64,000 bases of DNA from Ciborinia camelliae (taxonomy: Eukaryota > Ascomycota > Leotiomycetes > Helotiales > Sclerotiniaceae), in assembly GCA_025890175.1 (NCBI GenBank), contig JANPYM010000004.1, forward strand, positions 2,053,134-2,117,133, read 5' to 3'. How positions within the stretch are numbered: the stretch's first letter is position 1; each line of letters opens with the position of its first letter. The notes beneath the pieces were generated by a model that was not told the DNA's origin, searched no databases, and saw nothing but the letters and a program-made list of their open reading frames with translations. A program made the position numbers and the translations under genes. Positions 35,988 to 47,596 of this stretch are shown piece after piece.

Positions 35988-36454
35988 GTGCTTTGAGTGC
36001 TTTGAGTGTGTGGATGGGATTTAGGGGGTGGGAAGGGAGAGGAGAGGAGTTAGTGTAGTGGATAGAGATGGAGAAATGGGTGTGAGAAGGACTGGCTGGC
36101 TGGCTATGGCAAGGGATGGAATGGAATGGAATGGAATTGAAAGGAAAGGAACGGAGGAGTTTTGGGTGTTATAAGATTACCATCTTACATGTAGAGAGAT
36201 AACCAACTGGTTGCTTGATGGTTGCTTGTTGCTGGTTGCTGGTTGCGATGTAGCTCTTTTGGCATGGTATGCCATGCCCTGCCATTTTATGTATGGTATG
36301 GCTATTTTTTTGGGATTGGATGGATGGATGGGTGCGTGGATCGGGTGCGTGGGTGCGTGGGGAGTATCATATAAAATTATAAATGATGCATGCATGTGGA
36401 TAGGTATGTAGGTATGTAGTTAGAGGAATAAAAATCGTAAAAATTTATTTGTGG

Positions 36455-36464
36455 NNNNNNNNNN
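36455..36464. other. Assembly gap (10 N)
   Basis: Ten undetermined bases in non-coding DNA; true length unknown. Confidence 0.95.
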
Positions 36465-36787
36465 AGGGAGATGTGTGGGATGTATACTAGTAAGGTACAT
36501 GACATATCATCTACCAAGCTGAGTCTCCATCATCATATCATTTACTGCTTTAATATCCTCCTCCTCTTCCTTTATCCTCAATACCTAAATACCTAAGTAG
36601 CTAAATACCTAATAGTAGATTAAATGAATGTATGGCGGGGGGTATGGGGGAGGGTTGATAACTTACTTGACCTCGGCATTGGCCTTGGCCTTGGCTTATG
36701 GGAACGGGAACTGGGAATACAATGCATAGCATATTGTATATTGTATATTGGATTATATTCTATTGATCTTATTGTATTGTTGTATCT

Positions 36788-36846
36788 TGTTATATCGAGC
36801 TAAGTTCTATGGAATCAACTAGTGTATGTAGAACTATTTTATAACA
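36788..36846. repeat. Short dispersed palindromic element, copy 2 (59 bp)
   Basis: Bounded by TGTTATA and TATAACA, with CGAGCTAAGTTCTATGG inside and TATGTAGAACTATTTTATAA at the end. Related copies are at 21699-21745 and, in reverse orientation with an internal insertion, at 52798-52873. No clear target duplication is seen. It could be a tiny MITE or an LTR end. Confidence 0.6.
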
Positions 36847-38726
36847 ACATATTCTATGTACCTAGGCAGGTATGGTTTGATCGGTGGGTGAGGTGAGGTG
36901 AGGTGAGGTGTGTGATTTGGATGGTTGGGGTTTGGGATTTTGCTTTGGATGGTTGGGGATATGGTAGGGTAGAGTAGGCCTACCAGTGGAGTGTTCTTTG
37001 ATGAAATCCAGGTTAATAACAATCCTACAATCCTAAAGGAGAAGAATACTTTTGGATTTTGAGAAAGGGGGATAGGGTATAGGACCTTGGTCTCCTTTGA
37101 TATACGTATATATATATAATCTTAAAGAATTTGGATGTGGATGTGATTGCTGTTGCGGATGTGGTTGTGAAAAGGTAGTTTCTATGTAAAGCAAGATTTG
37201 GGGGAATAGCATGGGATAGGATTGGATGGGGTGGGGTGGGAGTGACTTGAATTTGAATTGGGTAATTACCTAATTGATACCTGGAGGATGCTGATTGATG
37301 ATATGATATGATATTAGATTAGGTTAGATTAGGTTAGGTTGGGTTAGGTTGGGTTATTTGGATTACTTAGATCAAGGTATTAATGATGAATAATATATAA
37401 ATATATATACTAAGTTAGGCTGGTTGCTCAATGGGGAGGAATGGAAATATGAAAATTTTTGAGTTTGAGTCTCCGTCTGCGATATTTATAGTGCAGACCC
37501 AGCTTCAAACAGTCGATGCGACTGATTGATGAACGAGAAGGGAAGGAGCGAGCATCGAGAGGATCACGTATGGATGGCTATGGCTATGGCTAGTATCGTG
37601 GTATATGAATCGCTGCCTGGTAGTATCTGCTCCGTCACTATGGTTTAAGTTGTAGATTAAATATTAATGTTTATTGGTAATGTCGACTTGCATCTAGGGA
37701 AGAGGAATGGAGAAAGAAATCTATACTCTTACGAATCTAACAATGTATAACCTCGAACTGGGGCGCTAAGTATGAATATACTGGTAGTGTGTTGCGTCGA
37801 ATGGATTTGTCTAATATTCTTGGCGTCATGATATCAACTTAGAATACCTATGTATAGAAGAAATTATTAGTATTCATATAGGTAGATGAGATACTGGAAG
37901 ATAGCTAGCTAGTGGTCAAATACCTCCAGCTAAATAGGGACTCGTCGGATAGCCCATATTCGTTCTGGTAAGAATATCATAAGGGGATCGCAAGAAATAA
38001 TTTTAACAATGTCGGATATATATAAGTACCGGCTGGAACTATGAAGTCAAATACCACGATATTATGCCACGACATGGAAAACTCAACTGTTAACGTGATT
38101 TAGCTGAGTGATATTATATTTTTATTGTGTAATCTACCCCGAGAGTATGTCATTACCATATATAGGCTCCGAGTTTGGCCCAATGAATGCCATATCGCAT
38201 GCGATCTAAACCTGGCAATATAATATGTGAACTCATGCTCTCGAGAGAAGAAACTCGAATATCATCTGCCAATGAGAACTTATCAGCCTCCGATCTTCCT
38301 AATTGTATTCAAATACTTTAACGTGTTTATACGCTTTGTCCTTTTCTTGTTTTCGATGACAAATAGATATAATTAATTCCCTCTTGCCATTGTTGTTTTT
38401 GACCTCAAACTTTAATTCGGAAATTTCGAGCCCTAGACACTTTTGATGGTGATACTACGATCTCACAAATCCAACAGCCTACTTTAGATCAACACAAGCT
38501 CATTTTAATTACAGTTCATTAAAAGAAATCACAGCATCTTCCTCAAAACTAGTCTCAAAAGGGCTGGCGTCTTCAAAATATCTCGCTCAGCTATCCCACC
38601 TCCTACAGTTCTAATTATTTTCAAGATTACACTAAAACTTATTTTCTCACCGTGACATCAATAGACTATTAACTGATAAGAAACAACTTTCTAAATTGCA
38701 GAGTATACTTTGATTTCTACATTAGG

Positions 38727-39165
38727 AATATATCACCTGATGAATATCAGACTCCTAGAGTTTAAAATATATGTTCATTTCCTAGAAATAGAAAGTATTA
38801 TTCAATCCCGGTCGGAATAGATATCATCCCCATAAAGCTTAGAGTATAGCCTCACTTCTTAGATCGACAATATATCACCCGATAGGTATCAGCCTCATAA
38901 AGCATAGAGTATATATTACCTCCTAAGATCGCGAATATATCAACCCATAAATAACAGCTTCATGAAAGTTGATTTGTGTTTCATTTCATGGGTTAAGAAC
39001 ATATCACCTGAAATATATTAGACTCATAGAGCCCAGGGTATATTTTCAATACCAAGTAGGAGAGGATATCAGTTGCTAAATGCCAGACTCATGTCCAAAA
39101 CATATTTTCACATTCAAGAACGATATCATATCACCCGATAAACATCAGCATTTTGTCAATGAATA
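38727..39165. repeat. Diverged minisatellite, period about 64 bp
   Basis: About seven degenerate units headed by AATATATCACC and continuing ATATCAGACTCATAAAGC and CCTAGATCG-like words. Unit heads fall near 38727, 38812, 38869, 38934, 38998, 39063 and 39125; the later ones are 64-65 bp apart. It lies about 110 bp from the 3' end of the next gene (minus strand). Confidence 0.7.
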
Positions 39166-39273
39166 AATATCTATATTTTTTAAAATCAGAAAGTCTGATC
39201 TGATAATGATCAAAATTTATTACCTCAAGTCCCTTTCCACACCCCAAAGAAACAAAATACCGCCCGAATAAGA

Positions 39274-40074
39274 TCAGACAGGATTTACTGTATCCTCATC
39301 TCCCATCTCAACATCATCATCATCATCATCGTTATCATCCTCACTCCCGTAGACAATATCATCATCATTATCCTCAGCTGGGAGATTGGCGATAGTATCC
39401 TCCAATCTCTCCACGTACGCCTCGATCCGCATTCTCAATTGATGATCGGCAATCATCGTGCGTTCCATCCGATGATATAGTTCGAGATCTATCTGTGCTG
39501 GCAATCCTTTGAAGATATTAGTAAATATATTCTGAAGAGAAAGAAGAAAACACTTGAGATTGTTATACATACCAAATCTGAACAGTCCTCTCTCCTCGTA
39601 GGTTTCCGCATCCCGAACACTGTCTTCGATCGACTGGATATCGTTCCACATTCCTTGATCATCCCATCCTTCCATCAGACGGTAACAACAGATCAAGATG
39701 TCGTGAAAGAGCGGATTGGCAATACGGTCCACTTGGTGGACAAAACGGTTCAGCTCCGTCCCAATTCGGCTGAATACAGCTTCTGGCGCAACAGTTGCCC
39801 CAATGATGCGGATGAGAGCCAGCTCTATCTCGCGGGCAAGACGAGAACCAGGGGTAAGGACTTGATGATATTAGTTAGGCGAAGGGGTAAAAAGAGGAGT
39901 GGGTCGGAGTGCATGGGGAAAGAATAGATCATGAAAGAAGAATGACTTACCAACTCCATTTTCTGCATTTGCAGCCCAGATCATCTGTAGATGATCTATA
40001 AAATCATCGATGATCCTAGCAACATGTTCAATGGCTGAAGGAGGGGAGGGAAATCTTTCTGGTAAGTCGGCCAT
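39274..40074 (-). CDS. Unknown 214-residue protein with acidic tail
   Basis: Not recognised. Three exons in gene order: 39951-40074, 39573-39860 and 39274-39506. ATG 40074 sits in CACCATGG, a strong start context. The second intron (39507-39572) is 66 bp, an exact multiple of three with no stop, so reading through it would add 22 residues; I call it an intron because it has GTATGT, a TTTACTAATATC branch site and an AAAG acceptor. Intron 1 has GTAAGT and CTAACTAATATC. The protein is probably all helical (VARIIDDFIDHLQMIW, LAREIELALIRIIG) and ends in an acidic run with DDNDDDDDDVEMGDED. No signal peptide or membrane segment is present. It stands at the edge of the accessory block, next to a minisatellite. 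Confidence 0.7.
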
Positions 40075-42156
40075 GGTGAACATTGGTAAATTGGTTGGTA
40101 AATTGGTCGGTAAATTTATTGGTGAATTGATTGAAGTTGGATGGTAAAAGTTCAGGCAAAAAAGTGACCGGCAGAGATAAGATAGTAGTCCTATCTTTTT
40201 TGTTGCTCTGTAAGAAAGATGGGGGATTCGGATGTGATAGAAGAATTTGTAGTCCATGACTTAGTTGCCTATAGGACTAACAAGGCAATGAACCTCGGTT
40301 CGTGAATAACTATTGTGTGGATGAGTTACTATTGAGTAGATGAGCCAATAGCCTGATAGTGAATCTATTTTCAAATTTGTAGAACATGGACAAAGAACAA
40401 TAGGCTTAGATAGAGTGGATAAGCGAGGTGAATCTTAAGAGTAGAATAATAAGGATATATTTTCTATGGTCTTGGTTTGAATCTCGGTACATCCAGAGAA
40501 CCAGGGTGTTCTCATAATAATCATCTCAAGTAGATGGGAAACTATGTATTTTCACATTTGTTCATCCTTGTCTCTGGCTATCTATTTCATCTACATGCAT
40601 CTGAGTAGAATAATGGTCAAAGATTGGTATGATGTGTTGCTTAAAGTTTATATCATATGCACCAAGATGAGAACTAGTAGGCTAAAATCAAATTTCTTAA
40701 ATAGCTGCCATTATTATTTATAGAAAGGAGAAGTCCTATTGATAATTCAAAATGATACCAACAGACTTTCTGTGTCATTTATGAAATTTCTGTTATAACA
40801 TACTTACCTGTATTTGAGAACTTGCATGTTTGTTCATGATTTATTTTGCAAGGAGAATCAATGATTGCTTAGATAGTTATCTAGAGAAGAGATTTGTCTA
40901 AACAATGAAAGGAGAGACAGATAGATGTGTCTGATTAAGAAAACATGCTTTATATAAATACAGATGTGGTTTGTCAAGATTACAGAGATATCCAATGTAA
41001 TGTGTGAATACTTATTAAGTTTATGACTTCCACCGAAGAATGTATTGCATTGGGAAGTATACTGTGTCTTAATCGACATTTTACTGAGTAGTCCAAACAT
41101 AAGCATGGCAAATATTTGAGGCGAGGTTAATTCTTTGGTTGATCTGAGATGATAATATAAGGCCAGCAGTACTTTGAATAGATTCTAAGATGCCCAATAA
41201 TTTCATATCATCCCACTGTATGAAAATAGAATGGAGGTAGAAGGCCATGATTCGGAGAGAGCATTTCTCAGATCTTCATAGAGATGACTATGATCATAGA
41301 GTGCTACCACTACCTAGAGCTTTAAAGATATTCAATAAGTAATAGAAACCACATATTCTTGTTCAGAAACAATTCTTAATCACAAAAACTAAACAAATTG
41401 AAGGTGAGTATGCAGCGATGTTGTTTGGGCCATGAAAAACAGAAAAACAAAAAATATGTTTGCCATTTCAATAGCCCCAAACTCTGAAAGGCAGTGTCAG
41501 TGTGGATGATACCAGCCTAGTAGATGAGCCTGGATTGATCTTTTGGGCACTGAACTGTTTAAAAATGATCATTGAACTTCCCTGAGACCCACACTTTTGG
41601 TGATAGTATAAGCCAAGGAAGTTGGGTGAATTGGTTTGGGGTTGTCAAGTTATCAAAAATGGCTGTCCTTGCCAATTTTCATTCATTTCTCTGGGACTCA
41701 ACGAATCTGAATGGTGATGGCTCAAATAAATCTGTTCTGAGAATCTTATTACCCGCACTCATAATGCTCTGTTCTTGTGTATTGCGCCCAACCGAAATGC
41801 AGACTTCTTCTTCACTGAGTAATGCGGAGGAGCTGTTTAGCCCCAGTTTAACATTTCTACATTGAACACATTCTAGATTCTGGCAGAGAATTTGCACAAA
41901 TTTCACAAAGTGCTAACACAATCTATAAGTACTGATGAAATTAACTCTGGATCTGTGCCTCTTGAACATCATAGTATAGAGATACGCTGTTTTTGGGACC
42001 AAAAAAGGTTGTCCCATCATGTAAGGCTAGCAGTTTTTATACATGACAAGTGGCTGGGATCATATTTTATTGATCATTTGCTTTCTTGCATCGAGCCTAG
42101 CAGAGCCTCTAATGTTGACTTTGATCGATGCAATCGTGCCACCGTAAGTTTATAAT
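40075..42156. other. Intergenic, no gene seen
   Basis: AT-rich DNA with short open stretches on both strands. None shows splice-supported coding character. 41.9-42.15 kb may include the decayed 5' part of the kinase-like remnant that follows. Confidence 0.4.
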
Positions 42157-42745
42157 ATGCTTTGTATTTACATATCCAGAAAACCAGTTATAGTTGCTGA
42201 TAGGCTTCAATTTCTCAGTTCCAACTCCCCCACAATTTTGCAGCGCCCCGCAAGTGCTTGCAAGCGTAGGCGACGATTTGATACAGCATTTTTGGAGCAT
42301 TTTGGTGACTACGACGCAGATTTGATTGAAATGGAGCATCAGCTATTCGAAGCACGAACAAAATTGCGAAAGAGAAGTCAAAACATATCAGAAATTACAC
42401 TCCCAGGACTATTCACCAAATATTGTACAATTCGTCGAAGCTATTTGGGGACATGAGATTATCATAGGATGCTTTATATCATAGGATGCTTTAATATGAC
42501 TTTACGACAACGACTTCGATCACCGGTTGATGACACTAGTCTCCAATTGTTAGCAGTGGATGATAGGTACTACAGCGACTTTGCAGTTTCTAGATGCTCA
42601 AGGTGTATTGTATTTCGACGTGGGCTGTCAAAACACTTTTATTGAGGAGAAGCAACAAACTAAGCTGTGCGATTTTGCGGGCTCGAAGATTGAAGACAAG
42701 GTCAGATTTCCTAGGCAATGTTTCCAAAAGATTTCCTTAGAGTAG
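42157..42745 (+). pseudogene. Decayed protein-kinase-like gene fragment
   Basis: Two open stretches in different frames read like parts of one fungal kinase-like protein. The first (42157-42456) contains EHFGDYDADLIEMEHQLFEA. The second (42560-42745) has LQFLDAQGVLYFDVGCQN followed by TKLCDFAGSKIED. This matches the catalytic-loop and DFG regions of a fungal kinase family that normally reads GVLxxDVGCHN and LKLCDFAG: catalytic Asp at 42617-42622, metal-binding Asp at 42667-42675. Stops and frame changes separate these from each other and from possible C-lobe remnants beyond 42777, so I call it a pseudogene. Extent on both sides is uncertain. Confidence 0.5.
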
Positions 42746-43091
42746 AAATTCGAAAGTTTTCAGAGTTTGGAAGGAAGTGAATTGGCAAATGTGGTATGAT
42801 GCTAGTGTTCTGAACAAACCAGTAATATACCCAAGCAAATCAATTGATTCTCATTCTTGGACTGTCTATTGCAAAACCTGGGCTTTCACAGCCAACTTCA
42901 ACGCCAATGTCACTTTTATAGTTCACCCTAACAAACTTAGCCATATCCATTCCATCCGTTCGCCGTCCATACCGATAAATGCCCTGGCCCACTTGACAAA
43001 CTTTATTGCCTTGCCTACTGCGCATAACGAATGCGACAATAATTACCCATCAAAAACATGCCAACAAGCCCATTCTTTCATTTATCACTTC

Positions 43092-43546
43092 CTAGTCGTG
43101 GCGGGGTTCGCCGCGGTAGCTGTCGCGGGGATAGCGGTGGTAGTGGTCATTGTGGCGGTGACGGTAGTGGTGGTGATGATGGCTTTCGTGTTGGTGATGG
43201 TGGATATACGGGACCTGTTTTGAACATGGGGTTAGTACAGTCCAAAGACATATCATTTAGGTTAAACTTGTCTTACTCTTTCCAACACATGTTGGGCGAA
43301 TTCGACTTCTTGATGGTATCTTGCCCTTGCTGCTAGTTCAATAGGACATACCCGGCAGTAGTCACTCTCCACATAAACGGTTCCTGATGTGTTTTCCTTC
43401 TCGATGTTGTTGCAAGGCACTCCGCGTCGGGAATTTCTGCAAAGTGTTTGCTTTTCTACAATCCACGTATGTGGAGGGTGACCGACTCTGTAAAGTTCAC
43501 ATCGACGCGAATACCCCCCAACAGAGTCTCCCGTAGACCAGCACAT
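43092..43546 (-). CDS. Small Cys-rich protein with His-rich C-terminal tail
   Basis: Not a family I can name. Exons in gene order 43277-43546 and 43092-43214 give 130 residues; the 62-bp intron has GTAAGA, a GTACTAAC branch site and AAAACAG, all strong. Exon 1 starts MCWSTGDSVGGYSRRCELYR and has Cys at 2, 16, 36, 45, 64 and 67, the last two as YCRVCP. This is like the small MC-start Cys proteins common in fungi. Exon 2 codes a 40-residue tail with 14 His (IHHHQHESHHHHHYRHRHND). Six Cys plus this tail suggest metal binding; that is inference. No signal peptide is seen. The open frame continues upstream of Met1 without an ATG, so an additional 5' exon cannot be excluded. Confidence 0.6.
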
Positions 43547-44909
43547 TTTGCACTGAAGTAGTTTCCAATCGAGGGACTTTGTCGATCTTGTATTTCCAGA
43601 GTATAGTTCGAAGGAGTTGAGTTGGTGTTGCTGTAGGTAACTCTGAGATTCTGAGAGCGAGAGTTGCAACCTAATCACTCGAATACTTCGGTAATGGGAA
43701 GTGAGTCATTTGTGACAGAATTTTAGGCCCCAAGCAGAGCCCCAATATTTTTCTGTCTTCATGACTCCGGTAGGTTTTACGAGCCTGAAATGTGTAACCG
43801 GCCGCATTAGTCAATGTCGGGACCACTGTATATAATTCTGTGTAACCGATAAATCGCTAGGCCTTTTCTGTCCTTTGGATATTGGCAAAAGCAGCAAGCA
43901 GCTTTCATGTGCAAGAGGAGCAGTATAAGATAATTTATGCATTCATGTAAAATTCTTGAACTTCAAGCTCTCTTAAAGTTACCGCCAAGCTCACTCTGTG
44001 TGGAATGCCCTCCTCGAATTGTATATCGAGATATCGAGATGTTATGCAATCATACACAATAGATAGTATGGTCAATAACTTTCTTTCTGTGTCATTCATT
44101 TGCATTGTCCCAATGGAGTAATTCATTACTATTGAGGTAACAAAAAATCTCTTGTTGACATATTAATTTTCGATCATCGTTATGATAATGCTCCATTTTC
44201 TTTCGGTGGCACAATCTCCTCCTATTGCAGTAGCGAGAAATGAAGCTTACACCAGATTGATTTCATAACTAGTGTTCAAAACGTGATTGTACGAGCTTTC
44301 TAAAATCATCAATTCAAATAATTTCTACCACTTCTAGTTCAACCAATATAGCTTCAAAGTCGAATTTCTTTTCTGTATAATTGAAAACTTAGCTAGTAAA
44401 ACAGTTATGTCAATTTTGAGCTGTTTTGATCATTTGCCGTTGAATTGAAGGTGGTTAGTATGTAAAATGTAATATTTTGATGTTTATGTGGTTGAAAATA
44501 ACTGTAGTTTAAGATATTGCATTTTCAGTTACCCACCCCCGACTTAATCAGAATAACTTAAACTTCTATTGGATGATAGTTTGAGCAATTGATGATTTGC
44601 TTATACCGAAGATATTTCCCGTTTGAAGCTATACTGATTGAATTGAAGACGGTTGAAATTTAAAATTTTCCATTTAGATGAAAATGATAGGGCATAAAAC
44701 AAACGTGATTTTGGACACTAGTTATGAAATCGGGTGTAATAATCCAGGCAATTCTGAACGCACGGATCACAACTAGACCATTAGATGATTTACCAATCTG
44801 AGTGAGTAGACTGTTTAAACCACGTCTTTATTATCATATATACTTTTCTTTCTTTTTATCAAGAATTCTAAAGTTTATACCAAGTTTACGAATTTTCAGA
44901 GTGAACAGT
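43547..44909. other. Intergenic, no firm gene
   Basis: A 63-codon ATG-started open frame on the minus strand (43935-44126) is the only coding-like item; it has no recognised motif and I leave it unannotated. The rest is AT-rich. Confidence 0.4.
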
Positions 44910-45655
44910 ATGGCCGATACAACCGCTACCAACAAATCCAAGTCTTGCTTCCCTCTCGCTGGCGGAGCAAGCGATGGTTGGTCTGTTGAGCCCCATTGGT
45001 TAATACGAGGGACTATTAAATCGACCGTCCAATGGATCAATCGGAATGCGGTAATCGAACCGGGCATCCAATGTCCAACGGAGATGAAGCGACAGCAACA
45101 TGTTTCGTGGTGCAGTGCAACAACTTACATTCGTAAGTCTAACGCCAGAACTAAGCTTTTTATGCATAGATGTTTTCCAAGTCCACTTCACTCCCCTACT
45201 TTGAATTATTCATCATTCTTCTGCTTCCGTTCTGACACTACTTTAGATGCCCAATCAACCCAAGGTCTCAACTTGATCAACAGCTTCATCTGCCACTGCC
45301 ACTGCCACGACTGTCGAAAACTCACCGCATCCATGTTTGCATCCAACTTCACCATCGCAAATACACACCTGATTCCTGAAACATCTTCGCGGCCGCGAGA
45401 ATCTGAAAGTCTTTAGTCAATTCCATACTATCGATGAGAAATAACATGGAGAATCATTTCTGTGGAGCGTGTGGGTACGCTTATGTATCGAGTCAGCTTG
45501 TGTTTCCCTAGAATGAACATTTTGAGAATGAAAACGGTGGATGATTTTCATTTGCATGAGACGGCATTGAGGCCTAGGAGGGAACTGTTTACAAAGAGTA
45601 GAGCCGCGTGATTGAAGGAGGTTGGGGGAGCAGTTTTAAGGGGGGAGAAGAGGGA
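44910..45655 (+). pseudogene. GFA/CENP-V-type zinc protein pseudogene
   Basis: Remnant of the glutathione-dependent formaldehyde-activating (GFA) family. Readable pieces in order: MADTTATNKSKSCFPLAGGA with SDGWS; GDEATATCF, where the family expects CFCGAVQL but one base is missing; a GTAAGT-TTTAG intron (about 45134-45244); NLINSFICHCHCHDCRKLTA with SMFASNFTIANTHL; RGRENLKVFSQF; then after a stop, NHFCGACG and, after one extra base, TLMYRVS; finally VDDFHLHETALRPRRELFTK and a TGA where Trp is expected. The CHCHC part has an extra TGCCAC unit (45291-45308). There is also about 90 bp of unrelated sequence between SDGWS and GDEATATC. At least three frame or stop lesions make a functional product unlikely. 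Confidence 0.85.
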
Positions 45656-46013
45656 ATGTTTCTATCTGGCCAGTAGCATCTGGCCAACAGTATCTGGTAA
45701 ATGGTATCTAGCCCAGGATTGTGTGGAACCGAGATTGTGACTGCAGTTCAAAGAGGAATGAGGCTCCAGTGTAAAAGTTCAAGTGATTAAAATGCAATTT
45801 CAACAAATATATCAATAATAGAGTTCTGTACCTAGGTAGTCCTACCATATTTGGAAAAAGAAAGTCGGCCGTAAAGTTTTGTACATCCTTCCGTGATTAT
45901 CCCAGCGTCGATGTCTCCCAAATTTTCTCGTAATGATAGAAAGAGTATGATCAAGTCCATGACAAAAAGAAACGATTCAAATTGAAAAAAAAAAGCATTC
46001 AAAATTCCCACTA

Positions 46014-47341
46014 TCAATTAGTATTTGGGATATTACTAATAAAAACCACCAACACCGCGCAATATCTACTCCGATTAGTTTTTGTTCGTCAAACCTCACT
46101 CATAGGAAAAAACTAACTCACCCAGCAGCAGCTCCGAAAATCTCATGTCTTTTTGCCTGTGTAAAAAGTGACAGGACGGCGGAAAACACAAGTGTGAAAA
46201 CAAGTAGCACGCCAATACTAACCGTATACGTGATATCAAGATTATGATGTTCTGTAAGTCGGTAGAGAAGGAATACTGGGAGAATAAGAAGGAAGAGTAA
46301 GATGAGTACGAGAAGACTGGTTATAAATGTGTCTTTGCGGGATTTGCTGTAATAGTGGAGATTTGGATCAGTGGTTTTTTCTCGGTCTGCAGAGGTGCAA
46401 AAGAGTGACTATGATTCGGTTATTAGCTTGGGGTTTATTTAAGAGAGGGAACAGGGTGTCATACTTGTAAAAATGCACAGTGGAAGACTTGGAGGAATCT
46501 CTCGGTCATGGTATCCAGAAAGGCACCTTCTCTCCCCTCGCGTAACGTGACTAGATCTTCTTTCTCGTATATGAAACCCTGCTCTTCGTCAACGAGAGGT
46601 TTCTTGTCGAAAATGTAACGCTCAACACTTCGATAATCGCTCTCGGCGGGACGATTCATGGCATTCACATTTTGCGATCTGAGTAGTAGTTCGTCTGGTA
46701 AGTTCGTGTTAGCAAATGTACAATCAATGTTTGTTGATTGGGAGTACGTACCATAAGCAGCTAATTTCTCTTCTATTTCATCCAGTACTACAGTCCTCGT
46801 CCGAATAGTTGGATCATCAGCAAGCTCCCTTTTCTCAGCTGCTATATCTGCATTTCTGGATCGTGCACGTCGTTTATCCAGGGCATCTTCTGATTCATCA
46901 AGATCATCTAATTCATCCAGCTCCCCTTCAAGTCGACGTATCTCGTCTTGTTTACGAAGAAGCAGACGCGAATGAAGATATCCGAAGCGTCGATAGATCT
47001 TAAAGTTGTCATCACTATCGAGAAATATACTTAGAGACCGGTAGCTCTTTTGATGCTCGGAGACTAAGAGGAGAATAGTTGGTCAATTGGTTTGGTATAA
47101 TGTTTTGTTGCACAGACTTACGGACTCTCACATGAGGCTTGCGCTGGTCCTCATCACGGGTTGATTTTGGTATCCTCCAAGGACCCCATTGACCAAGCTT
47201 TTCTCGGTTCTGAGACTCAGGGAGATCTTTGGTGGTAAGGGTCGATGATATTGTTGCAAAGGTGCTTGCTTCGGAGAACTTGGTAGAAATGGTAGGTGAG
47301 TTACAAGGGGGGTTATACAAGGGTAATGTGGTTGAAGTCAT
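46014..47341 (-). CDS. DUF6594-type fungal membrane protein
   Basis: Five exons in gene order: 47122-47341, 46752-47063, 46465-46694, 46122-46408 and 46014-46065, giving 366 residues in one frame. The N-terminus is disordered (MTSTTLPLYNPPC...). The middle is a charged coiled-coil region starting FKIYRRFGYLHSRLLLRKQD, a DUF6594 hallmark, followed by EIRRLEGELDELDDLDE. The C-terminus has three hydrophobic helices: FITSLLVLILLFLLILPVFL, VSIGVLLVFTLVFSAVLSL and, after RHEIFGAAAG, YCAVLVVFI. The RHEIF-A element before the last helix is typical. Function of the family is unknown; it is expanded in filamentous fungi. The last exon is only 52 bp and needs splice reading to find. All introns are GT-AG; one donor is GTATGA. 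Confidence 0.8.
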
Positions 47342-47596
47342 CGTGTCAATATTTTCTGATGTAGTGGAAAATAATTCCTCTTACTAGACGGAATATTGTA
47401 GTTTATATCGATGGTTAATTGTGATTAATTGAGGCTAGTCATGAGACGTCGGAATTTCCGGAATTTACTGATGGGCGAGAAGTACTCGGCCATCACACAA
47501 GGCGGCTTCCATAAGGGCTTATGCAAGTACAGCCCGCCTGTCATGTACCACCAATCAAATCCCACTTCCACCACAAGCCGCAGAATTATTATGTAA

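Larger units (their letters stand above)
35988..38726. other. Intergenic; gap, simple repeats, short dispersed element
   Basis: No gene is recognised. It holds a second 10-N gap (36455-36464), GGTGA and TGGAT repeats, a TTAGGTT-type stretch (37314-37357) and a copy of the short palindromic element (36788-36846). Confidence 0.5.

Noticed and set aside
42777..43223. 148-codon plus-strand open frame with a Val/Ala-rich end
   Set aside because: Starts with GTG, and its hydrophobic end is the reverse of the His-tail exon of the minus-strand gene; may contain kinase C-lobe debris but not a gene.
43935..44126. 63-codon minus-strand ATG frame
   Set aside because: Reads plausibly but has no homologue-like motif, intron or context.
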